The notes beneath the pieces are model-generated. The model saw only the letters and a program-made list of their open reading frames with translations, was not told where the DNA came from and ran no database searches. Made by a program: the position numbers and the translations under genes. Of a DNA stretch of 64,000 bases, positions 43,075-53,406 are shown piece after piece; position 1 is the stretch's first letter; each line of letters starts with the position of its first letter. This DNA is from Actinomycetales bacterium (lineage in GTDB: Bacteria; Actinomycetota; Actinomycetes; Actinomycetales; Dermatophilaceae), in assembly GCA_016715285.1 (NCBI GenBank), contig JADKAO010000009.1, positions 28,390 to 92,389 of the forward strand. Direction: 5' to 3'.

Positions 43075-46000
43075 ATGTCAATGGTTCGTTCAGTCATTCC
43101 CGGACGAGGCAAATCCTCTCAATCGCTGGGGAGGCCCTGGCGGAGGCGGGCGGCCGTCTTCGCAGCTGTGGCGGGCTTCGCAGCCAGCGCGGTAGTCCCC
43201 ATCATGCTCGTGGCTCAGCCGGCACATGCTGCCCAAAACACCGCCGCCGCTGTGGCAAGACCCGCGGGCGCCCAGGCCGTGGTCCCTGGGGCTGCTGTGC
43301 TACCTCAAGCCGCCCCCGCCCCCGCCCCCCGCTGGCAACGAGATCAACGGCGTGGTCTGGCTCGATCTGGACGGCGACGGAATCAACGACACCACTGAGA
43401 CCGGCTTTACTGGAGCCGTCGTCGCCCTCCGGGACAAAGATGGCACGCTCGTCGGCACCCGGACCACCACCAGCTCAGGGCTGTATTCCTTCGCAGGGCT
43501 TCCTCCGGGACAGGGCCCCTACTCGCTCTCGGTCACCCGCTCGACCACGACCTATCCCGACCCCTCAAACTGGGTGATCTCGGCTGCACCAGGGCCGGTC
43601 TCCGGAGCCTACGTCGGCACGGACAACGACGCGATCGCGACGGCCGACCCCCGAGTGGGGTCCATTGCCGGAGTCCTCCCCGGCACGTCCTACGACGTCG
43701 CGATCAGGCCAAGGCCCGAGCTGAGCCTGGGCTTCTTCGGCCCGGGGATCATCGACGGCACCGGCCCGTTCAACACTCTCGGCGGATGTGCCAGCTCGAC
43801 GGCGACGGCCCAACCTGGTGACGACTGCGGATCGAACAACAGCCAGCTGCGCACCGGTGACACCCTCACCACTGTGTGGTCGGTGACGGCCGACAACTTC
43901 GAGCCTGGCACGACGTCCTGGGGCGATGTCATCTTCGAGCAGACCATCACTCCAACCGGTGGCGCCATCGCCACGTTTGCGAGTATCCCCGTCTCGTGCC
44001 TCCCACCACCCAATGGCACCGGTGGCACCGGATCGCCTGCGTCAGCGATCCTGACCAACTTTCCGACTGCGGGACAAACGACCCTGCGCTGCAATCTCGG
44101 CCAGTTCGTCGAGGGCGGTCAGGAGTCCCTGACGACCGCGATCAAGCTGGCCGCGACCAGCCCGCACGGCTCGTCTTTCACAACGACCGAGAGGGTGTAT
44201 GCCGGCGCCACCGGCGATCGTGCCGTCCCGGCCACCGGCCCCACCGTAGGCCCGATCGTCGTGTCGGCCCGACCGGCATACGACCTGGTCAAACTGAGCT
44301 TCCGCAATCAGCGCCCGGAGACGCGGTGCGTTGACACCGACAGCAACCCGGCCACGCCCTGCGAAAACCTCCAGGGCTACACCCTTGACACGATCATCCG
44401 GCTCACCGCAGCCCAGAAGGTCGGCATCGAAGCGCTGCAGCAGCCCTTCACCTTCACTGACACCGTGAGCGCCCAACTTAGCGGCGGGGCGGCATACCCG
44501 GTGGAGTACTTCATCGCCTACTGCTACGCGAACGACGGCACCTGGGGCGACGGCGTCCTCGGCCGTCCTTACGGCCGGACTCCCACGAGTGATCCCGTCT
44601 ACTACCCACGGACCCTCGACGAGTCGGGCACGTGCACGGCGACCCGCACCGCCGGCGCTGCCACGACGACCCCCTACACCATGTCGATCAGCGGGGCGGA
44701 TCTCGATGGGTCCCGCTTCCCGACCGCAACGTGGGGTGGCACCGACCTGTCTGCCGGCCCGTTCATCGTCGCCGAGCACCGCGTTGGGGTCTTCATCCCC
44801 TTCCGCACCGTCGATGCCACCGATGGGACGACCAACGGCTCAGGGTCCCTCCAACTGTTTAACCGGTACTCCGGTTTTGACCCCAACGGCGTCAGCGGCG
44901 TCTCCAACTACGGCACCGGCTTCGAGCCGGGTTACTGCGCAGACTCGACCACGCCCTGCAATCCGACCAGCAGCACGGTGCAAAGCTCCAACAACGTCAT
45001 TGGACCCAACACGATCTTGATGTCGACGTCGGGGAGCATGTCGAAATACCAGATGTACCGCGCTGACAACTGGGGCGGCTACACCATCCAACCCGGCAGT
45101 GCCACCACTCACGACGGTGCCGCTCTGACCGAACCAGGCGACTACAGCGCCTCCTGGATCAACTTCACCAATGCGGGATCCAACGACATCATCAACCCGG
45201 GCGTCTGTGATGTCTTCGACAACACGGTGTGGAAGCTCGCGACCGCCGACAAGGTCCAATACGACACCCTCCAGCCACCCAACCCGACGACGACCTACGC
45301 CTATGTCACCCGGTTCAACCAACTCAACACGACCTATTCGTCGGCCTTCTCCGAGGCCTGGCCGCGCAACTTCCGAGTGGAGTACGCCAAGCTCCCCATC
45401 ACGGGGGACAACCCTCTCTATAACCCCGCCCGCGCCGCAGTGGCAGGCGTGATCGACTCCACGGCGTTTGCCGGGACAGACACCTACAACACCGCCACCG
45501 CCCGCTATGAAGGCGTGTGGGCTTCACAGATTGCCGCCCGCTGCACCGACGGCGCCGCCCAGGGTGGCTGGAAGACCGACCCGGCGGCAGTGCCTGGCGG
45601 GATCGACGCGGTCAACGCTGTCCGCTTCGTCTCCGTGGACCCTGCCTTCGTGCTCGTGCCGACGGCATACATCCGCGCCATCGTCCCCTTGCAGACCCGC
45701 TCCACCTTCTACGGCGGCCCGTATGCCGGGCAGGTTATCCCTGCGGGCACCGTGTTCGCCGACCTCGGCCTGGTCCGGGCGGACAACCTCAACTACGGCG
45801 GAGCGCTCGGCAACTGGCGCCCATCGGCATACCAGCCGTCTCCGGAGAACACGGCGGTCGACGGTGACCGATCCACGCTGTCGCGGTTCAATTCGATGCT
45901 GCAGAAGCGCACCCTGACGCCGTTGACGAACGTCGGCGCCACGTCGTCAACTCTCGCCGGCAACCAGATTGTTTGGGAACTCATCCCAGCGGTGCAGACC

Positions 46001-47659
46001 AAGATCTCGCCCTCCGCGGAGATCGCGAGGAACGTCGTCATCACCGACGTGCTGCCGCCGTATACGACCTACAACGCAGCCTGCACGGCGGCCCTGAACA
46101 ATGCGCCCGCGACGGCAACCATCCTGCCGGTCAATGTCGAGCTCAACACCTGGATGACCGGCCCGCAGGCTGGATACACCAAGCTCACCTATCAACTGGG
46201 CGACCTGCCGGTCAATGTCGCTATCCCCCGGATCAGGATCTGCACCGACACCGATCCATTGGCCCCCAATGGGACCTCGGTAACGAATATCGGTCGGCTG
46301 ACCGCCAATGACGACATCACTTCACTGACCGCTCGCCAGGACGACCACACGATCATCCTCGAACAAAACGGTTCGATGCAGATCGGCAAGCAGGTCGACC
46401 GGCGACTCGACCCGCTCAATGACACACAGGTCTACACGGTCGAGTACGCCAACTTTGCGTCGGCCTTCACCATCAACCCGCCGACGATGATCGACGTGTT
46501 CCCGTGGAACGGAGACACGTTGGGGTCGCTGTCCGAACGTGACCCCGCCTCGTCCTATGCCGGCACTCTCACGCTCACGGCGGTGCCGACGGTCACGTGG
46601 AAGAACGGCTCGGTGCCCACCGCGACCGATCCGTTTGCCACGATCGGCACCTTCTATTACACGAAGGACGCTCCAGCGACGATCAACTACAACCCTGACG
46701 CCAATACCTCGAAGTGGTGTTTGACCTCCGATGGTGGAACGACGTGGTCACCCGTTGCTCCGGCAGTGGCGGCCGACTGTCCAACGTCGCTCGCGCAAGT
46801 GACTGCCTTCAAGTTTGTGTCGAACTATCCCCTTGACTTTGACGGCAAGCCACGTCGAGGCCAGAAGATCACCTTCACGCTCACGGCTGCCGACAACCTG
46901 GCTGGGGATCACTACACCAACCGGGCCACCGTCGACACGACCTCCCTGCCTGCATCTCAGTTCCTGCGCTCCAACAACGTGGTCGTCCAGATCCCGTCGT
47001 ATAACCTCGGCGACCTCATCTTCGGAGACCTCAACCGTAACGGCACCTACGAGGCAGCCGCGGATCTGCGGGCACCCGCTGGGGTCGTCGTGGACCTCTA
47101 CCAAGCCGGCCAGGACCCCGGCGTCGACGCGCCCTATCGCACGACAACGACCAACGCTCAGGGGCGCTATCAGTTCACTCTCCTCAGTGACGGTGACTAT
47201 TTCGTCGTCGTCCCGGCCAGCCAGTTCGCGGCCGGTGGCCCCTTGGCCGGATGGCTGCTCGACGCCGCGGGACTTCAGGCCGACCCCAACACCGACATCA
47301 ACGACCCCGGTGACCATCACGCGATCGGCCTGACCACGGGGACCGTCGCGGACGGCATACGCTCCAGCGGCACGATCCGGCTCTCGGCAACGGTCCCGGC
47401 CAGCCCGCTCATTGCGCCGACCGGCAACGAGCCACTCGGCGACAACACCGGCAACCTTCCGACCGCGGTGAGCGACGACTTCACCAACTACACGCTCGAT
47501 CTCGGTCTTATCCCGCCGTCAAACCCGTCAATGGTCCTCAAGAAGTTCACCAACGGTCAGGACGCCGACACCACGACCGGGCCGAATGTGCCCGTCGGCG
47601 GGGCGGTGACCTGGCGCTATGAGGTGCGCAACACCGCGACCGATCGATGGTGGGGGTGA
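43075..47659 (+). pseudogene. Giant LPXTG surface protein, N-terminal part (frameshifted)
   Basis: Starts with ATG and ribosome-binding site GGGGGAAGAG. The first ~85 residues form a long signal peptide (basic W-R-R-R-A, hydrophobic core, A-Q-P-A-H-A-A) and a Pro/Ala linker. A run of six C at 43325-43330 then shifts the frame; with five C, A-P-A-P-A-P would continue into A-G-N-E-I-N-G-V-V-W-L-D-L-D-G-D-G, an SdrD-B-like domain. A long beta-rich fimbrial-type region follows, then a second SdrD-B-like domain (L-G-D-L-I-F-G-D-L-N-R-N-G) near 47000. The frame ends at 47657-47659, where one missing base near 47643 would restore it into the next part. Confidence 0.8.
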
Positions 47660-50061
47660 GCATCACCGATGATGCCGGCACGCCGGCTGACACCACCGAC
47701 GACTGGACCTTGACCAAGACGTCCGGTTATGTCTCGGGTGACACCGACAACGACGGAGCCCTCGACCTCACCGAGGTGTGGGTCTTTACGCGCACGGGGG
47801 TGGCCCTCCAGGGGCAATACGCCAACATCGCGGTGGTCAGCGCCCAGGCGGCCGACAACGCCAACCAGCCGATCACTGCTCTGGGCACCTTCACTCACGA
47901 TGACCCGTCGCACTATTGGGGCTTGACCAGTGGCCTGACGCTCAAGAAGTTCACCAACGGATTCGACGCCGATACAGCGCCCGGTCCGCTCGTGGCGATC
48001 GGCTCCACGGTGACCTGGACCTACAAGGTCACCAACACCGGCAATACGCCGCTGACGACGACAGTCACCGACGACAAGATCGCCGACGACACGACGATCA
48101 ACTGCGGTCAGGGCACGGCCAATGTTGTCACTATCCCCGGGGACCAGACCGTGACGTGCACCGCCACGGGGATCGCCGCGTCCGGGCAGTACGCCAACAC
48201 CGGCACCGCTGCGGCCACGGCTCCTGCCACGTATGCCGCGGACGGCACTCTGGTGCCCGGCGTCGCCCTCACCTCCAGCGACTCGTCGCACTACCTCGCC
48301 CCCGCCACCACCGGGGTCACCATCGTGAAATCACTCAACGGCAACGACGCCAACACCACCCCCGGTGTGTCCGTCACCCCCGGACAACCCGTGGCCGTCA
48401 CCTTCGCGGTCACCAACACCGGCACCGCGCACCTGGCCAACGTCGCCGTCACTGACAGCGACCTCACCACGATCACCTGCCCCGGTTCAGCCACCAACAC
48501 CCCACACGTCATCCCCCTGCTCGGACCAGCCGGCAGCGACACCGACACCATCACCTGCACCGCCACGTTGCCCGCTCTCACCGCCGGAGCAACCCACACC
48601 AACACCGCCACCGCCACCGGCACCCCCACCCTCGCTGACGGCACCACCCCCGCCGTCGGCACCAACGGGCAACCCCTACCGGCACCCAACGCCACCGACC
48701 CCGCACACGCCTACGCCCCCGCCACCACCGGGGTCACCATCGTGAAATCACTCAACGGCAACGACGCCAACACCACCCCCGGTGTGTCCGTCACCCCCGG
48801 ACAACCCGTCACCGTCACCTTCGCGGTCACCAACACCGGCACCGCGCACCTGGCCAACGTCGCCGTCACTGACAGCGACCTCACCACGATCACCTGCCCC
48901 GGCTCAGACACCAACACCCCACACGTCATCCCCCTGCTCGGACCAGCCGGCAGCGACACCGACACCATCACCTGCACCGCCACGTTGCCCGCCCTCACCG
49001 CCGGAGCAACCCACACCAACACCGCCACCACCACCGGCACCCCCACCCTCGCTGACGGCACCACCCCCGCCGTCGGCACCAACGGGCAACCCCTGCCGCC
49101 AGCGACCGACACCGACGACGCCCACGCCTACGCCCCCGCCACCAGCGGGGTCACCATCGTGAAATCACTCAACGGCAACGACGCCAACACTGCTCCAGGT
49201 GTGTCCGTCACCCCCGGACAACCCGTCACCGTCACCTTCGCGGTCACCAACACCGGCACCGCGCACCTGGCCAACGTCGCCGTCACTGACAGCGACCTCA
49301 CCACGATCACCTGCCCCGGCTCAGACACCAACACCCCACACGTCATCCCCCTGCTCGGACCAGCCGGCAGCGACACCGACACCATCACCTGCACCGCGAC
49401 CCTGCCCGCCCTCGCGGCTGGCGCAACCCACACCAACACCGCCACCACCACCGGCACCCCCACCCTCGCTGACGGCACCACCCCCGCCGTCGGCACCAAC
49501 GGGCAACCCCTGCCGCCAGCGACCGACACCGACGACGCCCACGCCTACGCCCCCGCTCGCCCTGGACTCAGCGTGGTCAAGCGCATCAACGGCACCCAAG
49601 CCGGCCAGGCACCAGGCGTCTCAGTGCTAGCTGGCTCAACGATGAACGTGACCTTCGAGGTGACCAATACCGGCGACGTCCGGATCGACCCGGTCGTCGT
49701 GAGTGATGACACGGGGACCGCTGTTTCCTGTCCTTTGCGGGGCTTGAATCCTGGAGAGACCATGACGTGCACGGCTACCTTGCCGGCTCCCGCCTTGGGC
49801 GCTCAGCATGTCAACAGGGTCAGGGTCAGCGGGAGTCCAGTGCTTCCAGATGGATTCCCTGCGGTCGGGCCTGGTGGCACCGAGGTTGCCCCGCCCGAGG
49901 CCACTGACACGGCATACGCCATTTCTGTGGCCCAGCCCCTGCCGCAGACGGGGACGAACGTCGGGCCGCCGCTGGTGGGCGGGGTCGGCTTGCTCGTCAG
50001 CGGTCTGATGCTGTTCCTCGCGTCCAGGCGTCGCCCGCGTCGTCAGGGGGATAGCGCCTGA
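47647..50061 (+). CDS. Giant LPXTG surface protein, C-terminal part (DUF11 repeats and anchor)
   Basis: 804 residues that continue the protein above; the ATG is probably internal (expected junction N-T-A-T-D-P-M-V-G-V-S-I-T-D-D). It holds DUF11-like modules of the pattern V-T-F-A-V-T-N-T-G ... V-T-D, including three almost identical 139-residue copies, then a diverged copy. It ends with sorting signal L-P-Q-T-G, a hydrophobic helix and basic tail R-R-R-P-R-R-Q. A sortase would link it to the cell wall; no sortase gene is in the window. Likely an adhesin or stalk. A hairpin terminator follows. Confidence 0.85.
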   Translation: MVGVSITDDAGTPADTTDDWTLTKTSGYVSGDTDNDGALDLTEVWVFTRTGVALQGQYANIAVVSAQAADNANQPITALGTFTHDDPSHYWGLTSGLTLKKFTNGFDADTAPGPLVAIGSTVTWTYKVTNTGNTPLTTTVTDDKIADDTTINCGQGTANVVTIPGDQTVTCTATGIAASGQYANTGTAAATAPATYAADGTLVPGVALTSSDSSHYLAPATTGVTIVKSLNGNDANTTPGVSVTPGQPVAVTFAVTNTGTAHLANVAVTDSDLTTITCPGSATNTPHVIPLLGPAGSDTDTITCTATLPALTAGATHTNTATATGTPTLADGTTPAVGTNGQPLPAPNATDPAHAYAPATTGVTIVKSLNGNDANTTPGVSVTPGQPVTVTFAVTNTGTAHLANVAVTDSDLTTITCPGSDTNTPHVIPLLGPAGSDTDTITCTATLPALTAGATHTNTATTTGTPTLADGTTPAVGTNGQPLPPATDTDDAHAYAPATSGVTIVKSLNGNDANTAPGVSVTPGQPVTVTFAVTNTGTAHLANVAVTDSDLTTITCPGSDTNTPHVIPLLGPAGSDTDTITCTATLPALAAGATHTNTATTTGTPTLADGTTPAVGTNGQPLPPATDTDDAHAYAPARPGLSVVKRINGTQAGQAPGVSVLAGSTMNVTFEVTNTGDVRIDPVVVSDDTGTAVSCPLRGLNPGETMTCTATLPAPALGAQHVNRVRVSGSPVLPDGFPAVGPGGTEVAPPEATDTAYAISVAQPLPQTGTNVGPPLVGGVGLLVSGLMLFLASRRRPRRQGDSA
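48301..49551 (+). repeat. Three near-identical 417-bp in-frame repeats
   Basis: Copies begin at 48301, 48718 and 49135 with a period of exactly 417 bp (139 codons). They differ at only a small number of positions by eye, mostly at their ends, while the flanking DUF11 modules are strongly diverged. This implies recent duplication or gene conversion. The copy number could change by recombination, and short-read assemblies may miscount it. Confidence 0.93.
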
Positions 50062-50082
50062 CGCACCCACCTCCGACGCCAG

Positions 50083-50123
50083 CGAGCGGGCGGCCCCAGA
50101 CGATCTGGAGGTCCGCCCGCTCG
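50083..50123 (+). terminator. Terminator after the surface protein
   Basis: Perfect 11-bp arms CGAGCGGGCGG (50083-50093) and its complement (50113-50123), with a further inner CCAG/CTGG pairing. It lies 22 bp after the stop. Confidence 0.75.
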
Positions 50124-50185
50124 TACCATTAATGGCTTCTCTTTTGCTCACCTGGGACAATGGGCCAAAGCCAGGGAGGCATGCC

Positions 50186-51067
50186 GTGGTCAGAGTTGTC
50201 GTCGGATGGAATGGGTCGGCCCATAGCAGGGCTGCCGTGATGTGGTCGGCGCGGGTTGCCGAGCAGACCGGGCGTGACCTCGTGATCGTCCAGGTCACCC
50301 CGCCGGGCACGCGTCGACTCCGCTGGCACTCCGGCATGTCACCCCTTTCACGCACCCTCGCGCGCGCCGAGCGTGAGCTCCGCCGTGACCTCACGCGCCG
50401 CCACCCGCGGCTGCGGGTGACCGTGCTGCACGAAGTAGGCGACCCGGCCCGCACCCTCGTCACTATTGCGCGCACGTCGCTGCTCGTGATCGGCTCAACA
50501 GGGCCAGCCCGGGTCACCAACCGCTCTCTCGGGCCGGTCGTCACCCGTGTGGTCGCAACCGCGCGCGGCCCGCTCGTTGTCGTTCCTGGCCTGTATGCCG
50601 AGAGCCGAGACGAATTGCCGCTAGTCGTCGGTGAGGGCGGTCCCGTTGCGGCCGCTCTCGTGGCCCAGTTCGCCGACGAGGAGGTGGCGTATGCCGTGCG
50701 CCGCACCTCCCGCGAGCGCGCAGCTCGGGGCAGTCGTGCAACCTGGCTCGTCGTCGCGTCCTGCCCGCACGATCCGGTAGGCGTGGGGGATGGAGACCCT
50801 CAGGACCAAGGCGGACCAGACGCCAACCCCTACAGACGAGTCATCGGGGCTCGCGGTGACGCGCACGGCATACGGGAGGGGGGTTCTCGGCCAGCGCGAT
50901 TGTTGGCCCACCTTCCCGCATGTCACTGCCGTGATCTCGACCTCTTGCGGTCGGCCGCGTGCCCAGTGCTCATCGTCCCCGAGCAGGTCCGGCAGCGAAC
51001 AACGCCCGCGGATCAAACGGTGCCCGCGGAGGTTCGGGGCCGCGAGGTGGTTGGGGCGCTCCGCTAG
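50186..51067 (+). CDS. Universal stress protein family protein
   Basis: A 293-residue protein. The first ~135 residues form one USP domain: V-V-V-G-W-N-G-S-A-H-S at the start and the ATP-binding-type V-I-G-S-T-G-P-A-R-V-T-N-R-S-L-G-P-V motif. The second half is a degenerate USP-like domain ending A-A-C-P-V-L-I-V-P without the glycine motif. The GTG at 50186 is chosen because GGGAGGC lies six bases upstream; a longer frame back to 50132 overlaps the terminator region. Role in stress adaptation is inferred from the family. Confidence 0.8.
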   Translation: MVRVVVGWNGSAHSRAAVMWSARVAEQTGRDLVIVQVTPPGTRRLRWHSGMSPLSRTLARAERELRRDLTRRHPRLRVTVLHEVGDPARTLVTIARTSLLVIGSTGPARVTNRSLGPVVTRVVATARGPLVVVPGLYAESRDELPLVVGEGGPVAAALVAQFADEEVAYAVRRTSRERAARGSRATWLVVASCPHDPVGVGDGDPQDQGGPDANPYRRVIGARGDAHGIREGGSRPARLLAHLPACHCRDLDLLRSAACPVLIVPEQVRQRTTPADQTVPAEVRGREVVGALR

Positions 51068-51171
51068 CAGGCATCGCGGTGGGCGTTGACCTGTCACCGA
51101 TCTGCCCTGACCCAGTGTGAAATCGGCCCCGCTGTTCATGAGTCGTTCTCGGCTCATATACGGTCGGATGC

Positions 51172-52305
51172 GTGCCGGACAACGTGTGGTGGTGGGTCGC
51201 TGGGGCGGTCATCCTTGTCGTCGCCATCGTCGTCATCGCGACCATGGCGAACCAGGAGACCGGTGACTACGACGCACTGACCGGACGCCGCCGTCGGCGG
51301 CGGCCGCCTCGTGACGCCTTTGGTGAGCGGGATGAGGTCGAGGAGGCGCCGCCCAAGCGGTTAGCTGTGGTCGTCAACCCGACGAAGTTCGCCGACCTCA
51401 ACGCGGTGCGCGCCAATGTGACTGCGGTCTGTGCTGCTCACGGCTGGGGGCCGCCGTTCTGGTTTGAAACGACCGTCGAAGACCCCGGCGGCGGGCAGGC
51501 GCGCGCTGCTATAGCGGAGGGCGCGGCGGTAGTGTGCGCGCTCGGCGGCGACGGCACCGTGCGCAATGTCGCCAATGCCCTCATCGGCAGTGAGGTACCG
51601 CTCGGGTTGCTGCCCGCGGGGACCGGCAACTTGCTTGCCCGCAATCTCGACTTACCCATCGACTCTCTTGAACGGGCGCTGTTTGTTGCCCTGACCGGCC
51701 AGAACAAGACCGTTGACGTCGGGCGCGTGGTGATCGATCCGGCGTTGCCGGAGGGCCACGAGGCTCCTGAGGGCGAGGCACCCCCGGCGCCGATCGTCGA
51801 CCACTTCCTCGTGATGGCTGGGCTGGGTTTCGATGCAACAGTCATGGCTGACACCGACGAAGCGCTCAAGCAGAAGGTCGGAATGGCCGCCTATATCGTC
51901 ACCGGGCTGCGCAACATGCACGGGCCGCAGTTCAAGGTGCGGGTGAGCGTCGACGGTGGGATTGAGTTCACCCGGCGGATCAAGTCAGTGCTCTTGGGTA
52001 ACTGCGGCAAGCTTTTTGGCGGGTTGGTCCTTATGCCTGACTCGAAGATCGACGATGGCCTGATTGACGCAGTCCTGCTCTCGCCCAAGGGGATTGTCGG
52101 GTGGACTGGAGTCGCTGCTCGAGTGTTGAGCCGCCAGCGCAAGGGTCACCCGATCGTCGACCACCACACCGGCACCGAGATCCGCATCCGGCTCGATCGG
52201 CCGCAAGAGATCCAGCTAGACGGCGACATCATCGGGACCGCCCGCAATCTCACGACCTCGGTTGTGCCGAAGTCACTCGTCGTGCGGGTTGCTCAGCCGA
52301 GCTAG
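51172..52305 (+). CDS. Diacylglycerol kinase family lipid kinase
   Basis: A 377-residue protein with an N-terminal membrane helix (about 6-24), a basic R-R-R-R-R-R loop, and a DAGK catalytic domain. Seen: V-V-V-N-P-T-K, the nucleotide motif C-A-L-G-G-D-G-T-V-R-N near 124, and P-A-G-T-G-N-L-L-A-R-N-L. It likely phosphorylates diacylglycerol or a related lipid, feeding phosphatidate back to phospholipid synthesis. GTG start at 51172. Convergent with efeU; a 9-bp triple repeat (CCGCTCATG) lies between at about 52325-52350. Confidence 0.9.
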   Translation: MPDNVWWWVAGAVILVVAIVVIATMANQETGDYDALTGRRRRRRPPRDAFGERDEVEEAPPKRLAVVVNPTKFADLNAVRANVTAVCAAHGWGPPFWFETTVEDPGGGQARAAIAEGAAVVCALGGDGTVRNVANALIGSEVPLGLLPAGTGNLLARNLDLPIDSLERALFVALTGQNKTVDVGRVVIDPALPEGHEAPEGEAPPAPIVDHFLVMAGLGFDATVMADTDEALKQKVGMAAYIVTGLRNMHGPQFKVRVSVDGGIEFTRRIKSVLLGNCGKLFGGLVLMPDSKIDDGLIDAVLLSPKGIVGWTGVAARVLSRQRKGHPIVDHHTGTEIRIRLDRPQEIQLDGDIIGTARNLTTSVVPKSLVVRVAQPS

Positions 52306-52355
52306 CTGCGACCGGGCTCCGGGGCCGCTCATGCCGCTCATGCCGCTCATACCCC

Positions 52356-53219
52356 TCAGACCCGCTCGGAAACGCGTGCCGACTCGGCTGGGGCTGCGGC
52401 CGCCGGGGTTACTTCGTGCCGGACGGGCCGCAAGAAGAGCGTCATGACTACGCCGACGTATGCCGCCCACGCACCGATCTCCAGCACCGACATCCGCGGG
52501 CGCAGGTTGAAGATTCCACGCACGATGGTTGCGAACCATCCCTTGGGGTCGATCGAGCCGGTAACGTCGAAAGCGTAGGCCTTCTCGCCCGGCACGATGC
52601 CGGCCTCCTGCAGTTCGTGCACGGCATACGCGAGGATGCCGCCCGCGACGAGCACGAGCATGACTCCGGTCCAGCGGAAGAACTTGGCGAGGTTGATGCG
52701 GATCGCACCGGCATACATCGCGACACCGAGCGCAATCGCCGCTCCGATGCCGACGACCCAGCCCATGACCGGGCCGATTCCGGTCTCGCCCGCAGCGGTG
52801 ACGGTGGCGTAGAAGAAGAGGGCGGTCTCGAGGCCTTCGCGACCGACACCGAGGAAGCCGACGAGCGCGATCGCGTAGGGGCCGAGGTCGAGCGCCCGGT
52901 CCATCTGACCCTTGAGTTCGCCCGCGAAGGCGCGGCCGGCGCGCCGCATCCAGAACACCATGCCCGTGACGAAGGCAACGGCAATGAGCGACGCAATGCC
53001 CGCGACCGTCTCGGCCGTCGCGTCGTCTAGGCCCTCGGTGGCAAAGGTGAGGATCGCGCCCAGGAGCACCGAGAGCGCCACTGCGGTGCCAACGCCGAGC
53101 CACACGTAGCGGAGCGCGTCGCGGCGGCCAGATTTGACGAGGAAGGCCACGAGGATGACGACGACGAGCGACGCTTCCAGGCCTTCGCGGAGACCGATGA
53201 GGGCATTACTGGCGAACAC
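52356..53219 (-). CDS. efeU: Iron permease EfeU / FTR1 family
   Basis: A 287-residue polytopic ferrous-iron importer. Both FTR1 signature copies are present: L-R-E-G-L-E-A near residue 10 and G-R-E-G-L-E-T-A near 126, the glutamates being the iron ligands. About seven membrane helices. The GTG start at 53219 has AGGAG upstream. The usual partners efeO and efeB are not adjacent: a lipid kinase lies downstream and the TyrA-PheA fusion upstream. Two iron-box sequences 35-70 bp before the start indicate repression by an IdeR/DtxR protein when iron is plentiful. Confidence 0.92.
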   Translation of the reverse strand: MFASNALIGLREGLEASLVVVILVAFLVKSGRRDALRYVWLGVGTAVALSVLLGAILTFATEGLDDATAETVAGIASLIAVAFVTGMVFWMRRAGRAFAGELKGQMDRALDLGPYAIALVGFLGVGREGLETALFFYATVTAAGETGIGPVMGWVVGIGAAIALGVAMYAGAIRINLAKFFRWTGVMLVLVAGGILAYAVHELQEAGIVPGEKAYAFDVTGSIDPKGWFATIVRGIFNLRPRMSVLEIGAWAAYVGVVMTLFLRPVRHEVTPAAAAPAESARVSERV

Positions 53220-53253
53220 GTCGACTCCTGGGACGCTTGAGGGCTCGGTTTAG

Positions 53254-53290
53254 TTAGGTAAGCCTAACCTAAGTTAGGTAAGCCTTACTA
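53254..53290 (-). promoter_or_regulatory. Tandem IdeR/DtxR iron boxes upstream of efeU
   Basis: TTAGGTAAGCCTAACCTAA at 53254-53272 matches the 19-bp IdeR/DtxR palindrome (TTAGGTTAGGCTAACCTAA) at 17 positions. A second, weaker copy TTAGGTAAGCCTTACTA lies at 53274-53290, one helical repeat-pair (20 bp) on. Two bound dimers would cover the efeU promoter. Confidence 0.88.
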
Positions 53291-53406
53291 GCCGAGGGCC
53301 ACTGCAGCGCTGAGGGAAGCGACGCTTCGCTGACGGTCCAACGCCAGTGAATCGTCGGCAACCTCAGCGAAGCTGGGGCGCAGGTGAGGCGGGACGAGGC
53401 CGGGCG

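Noticed and set aside
48301..49551. Possible CRISPR or satellite array
   Set aside because: The repeat unit is 417 bp, in frame and protein-coding (DUF11 modules); there are no spacers.
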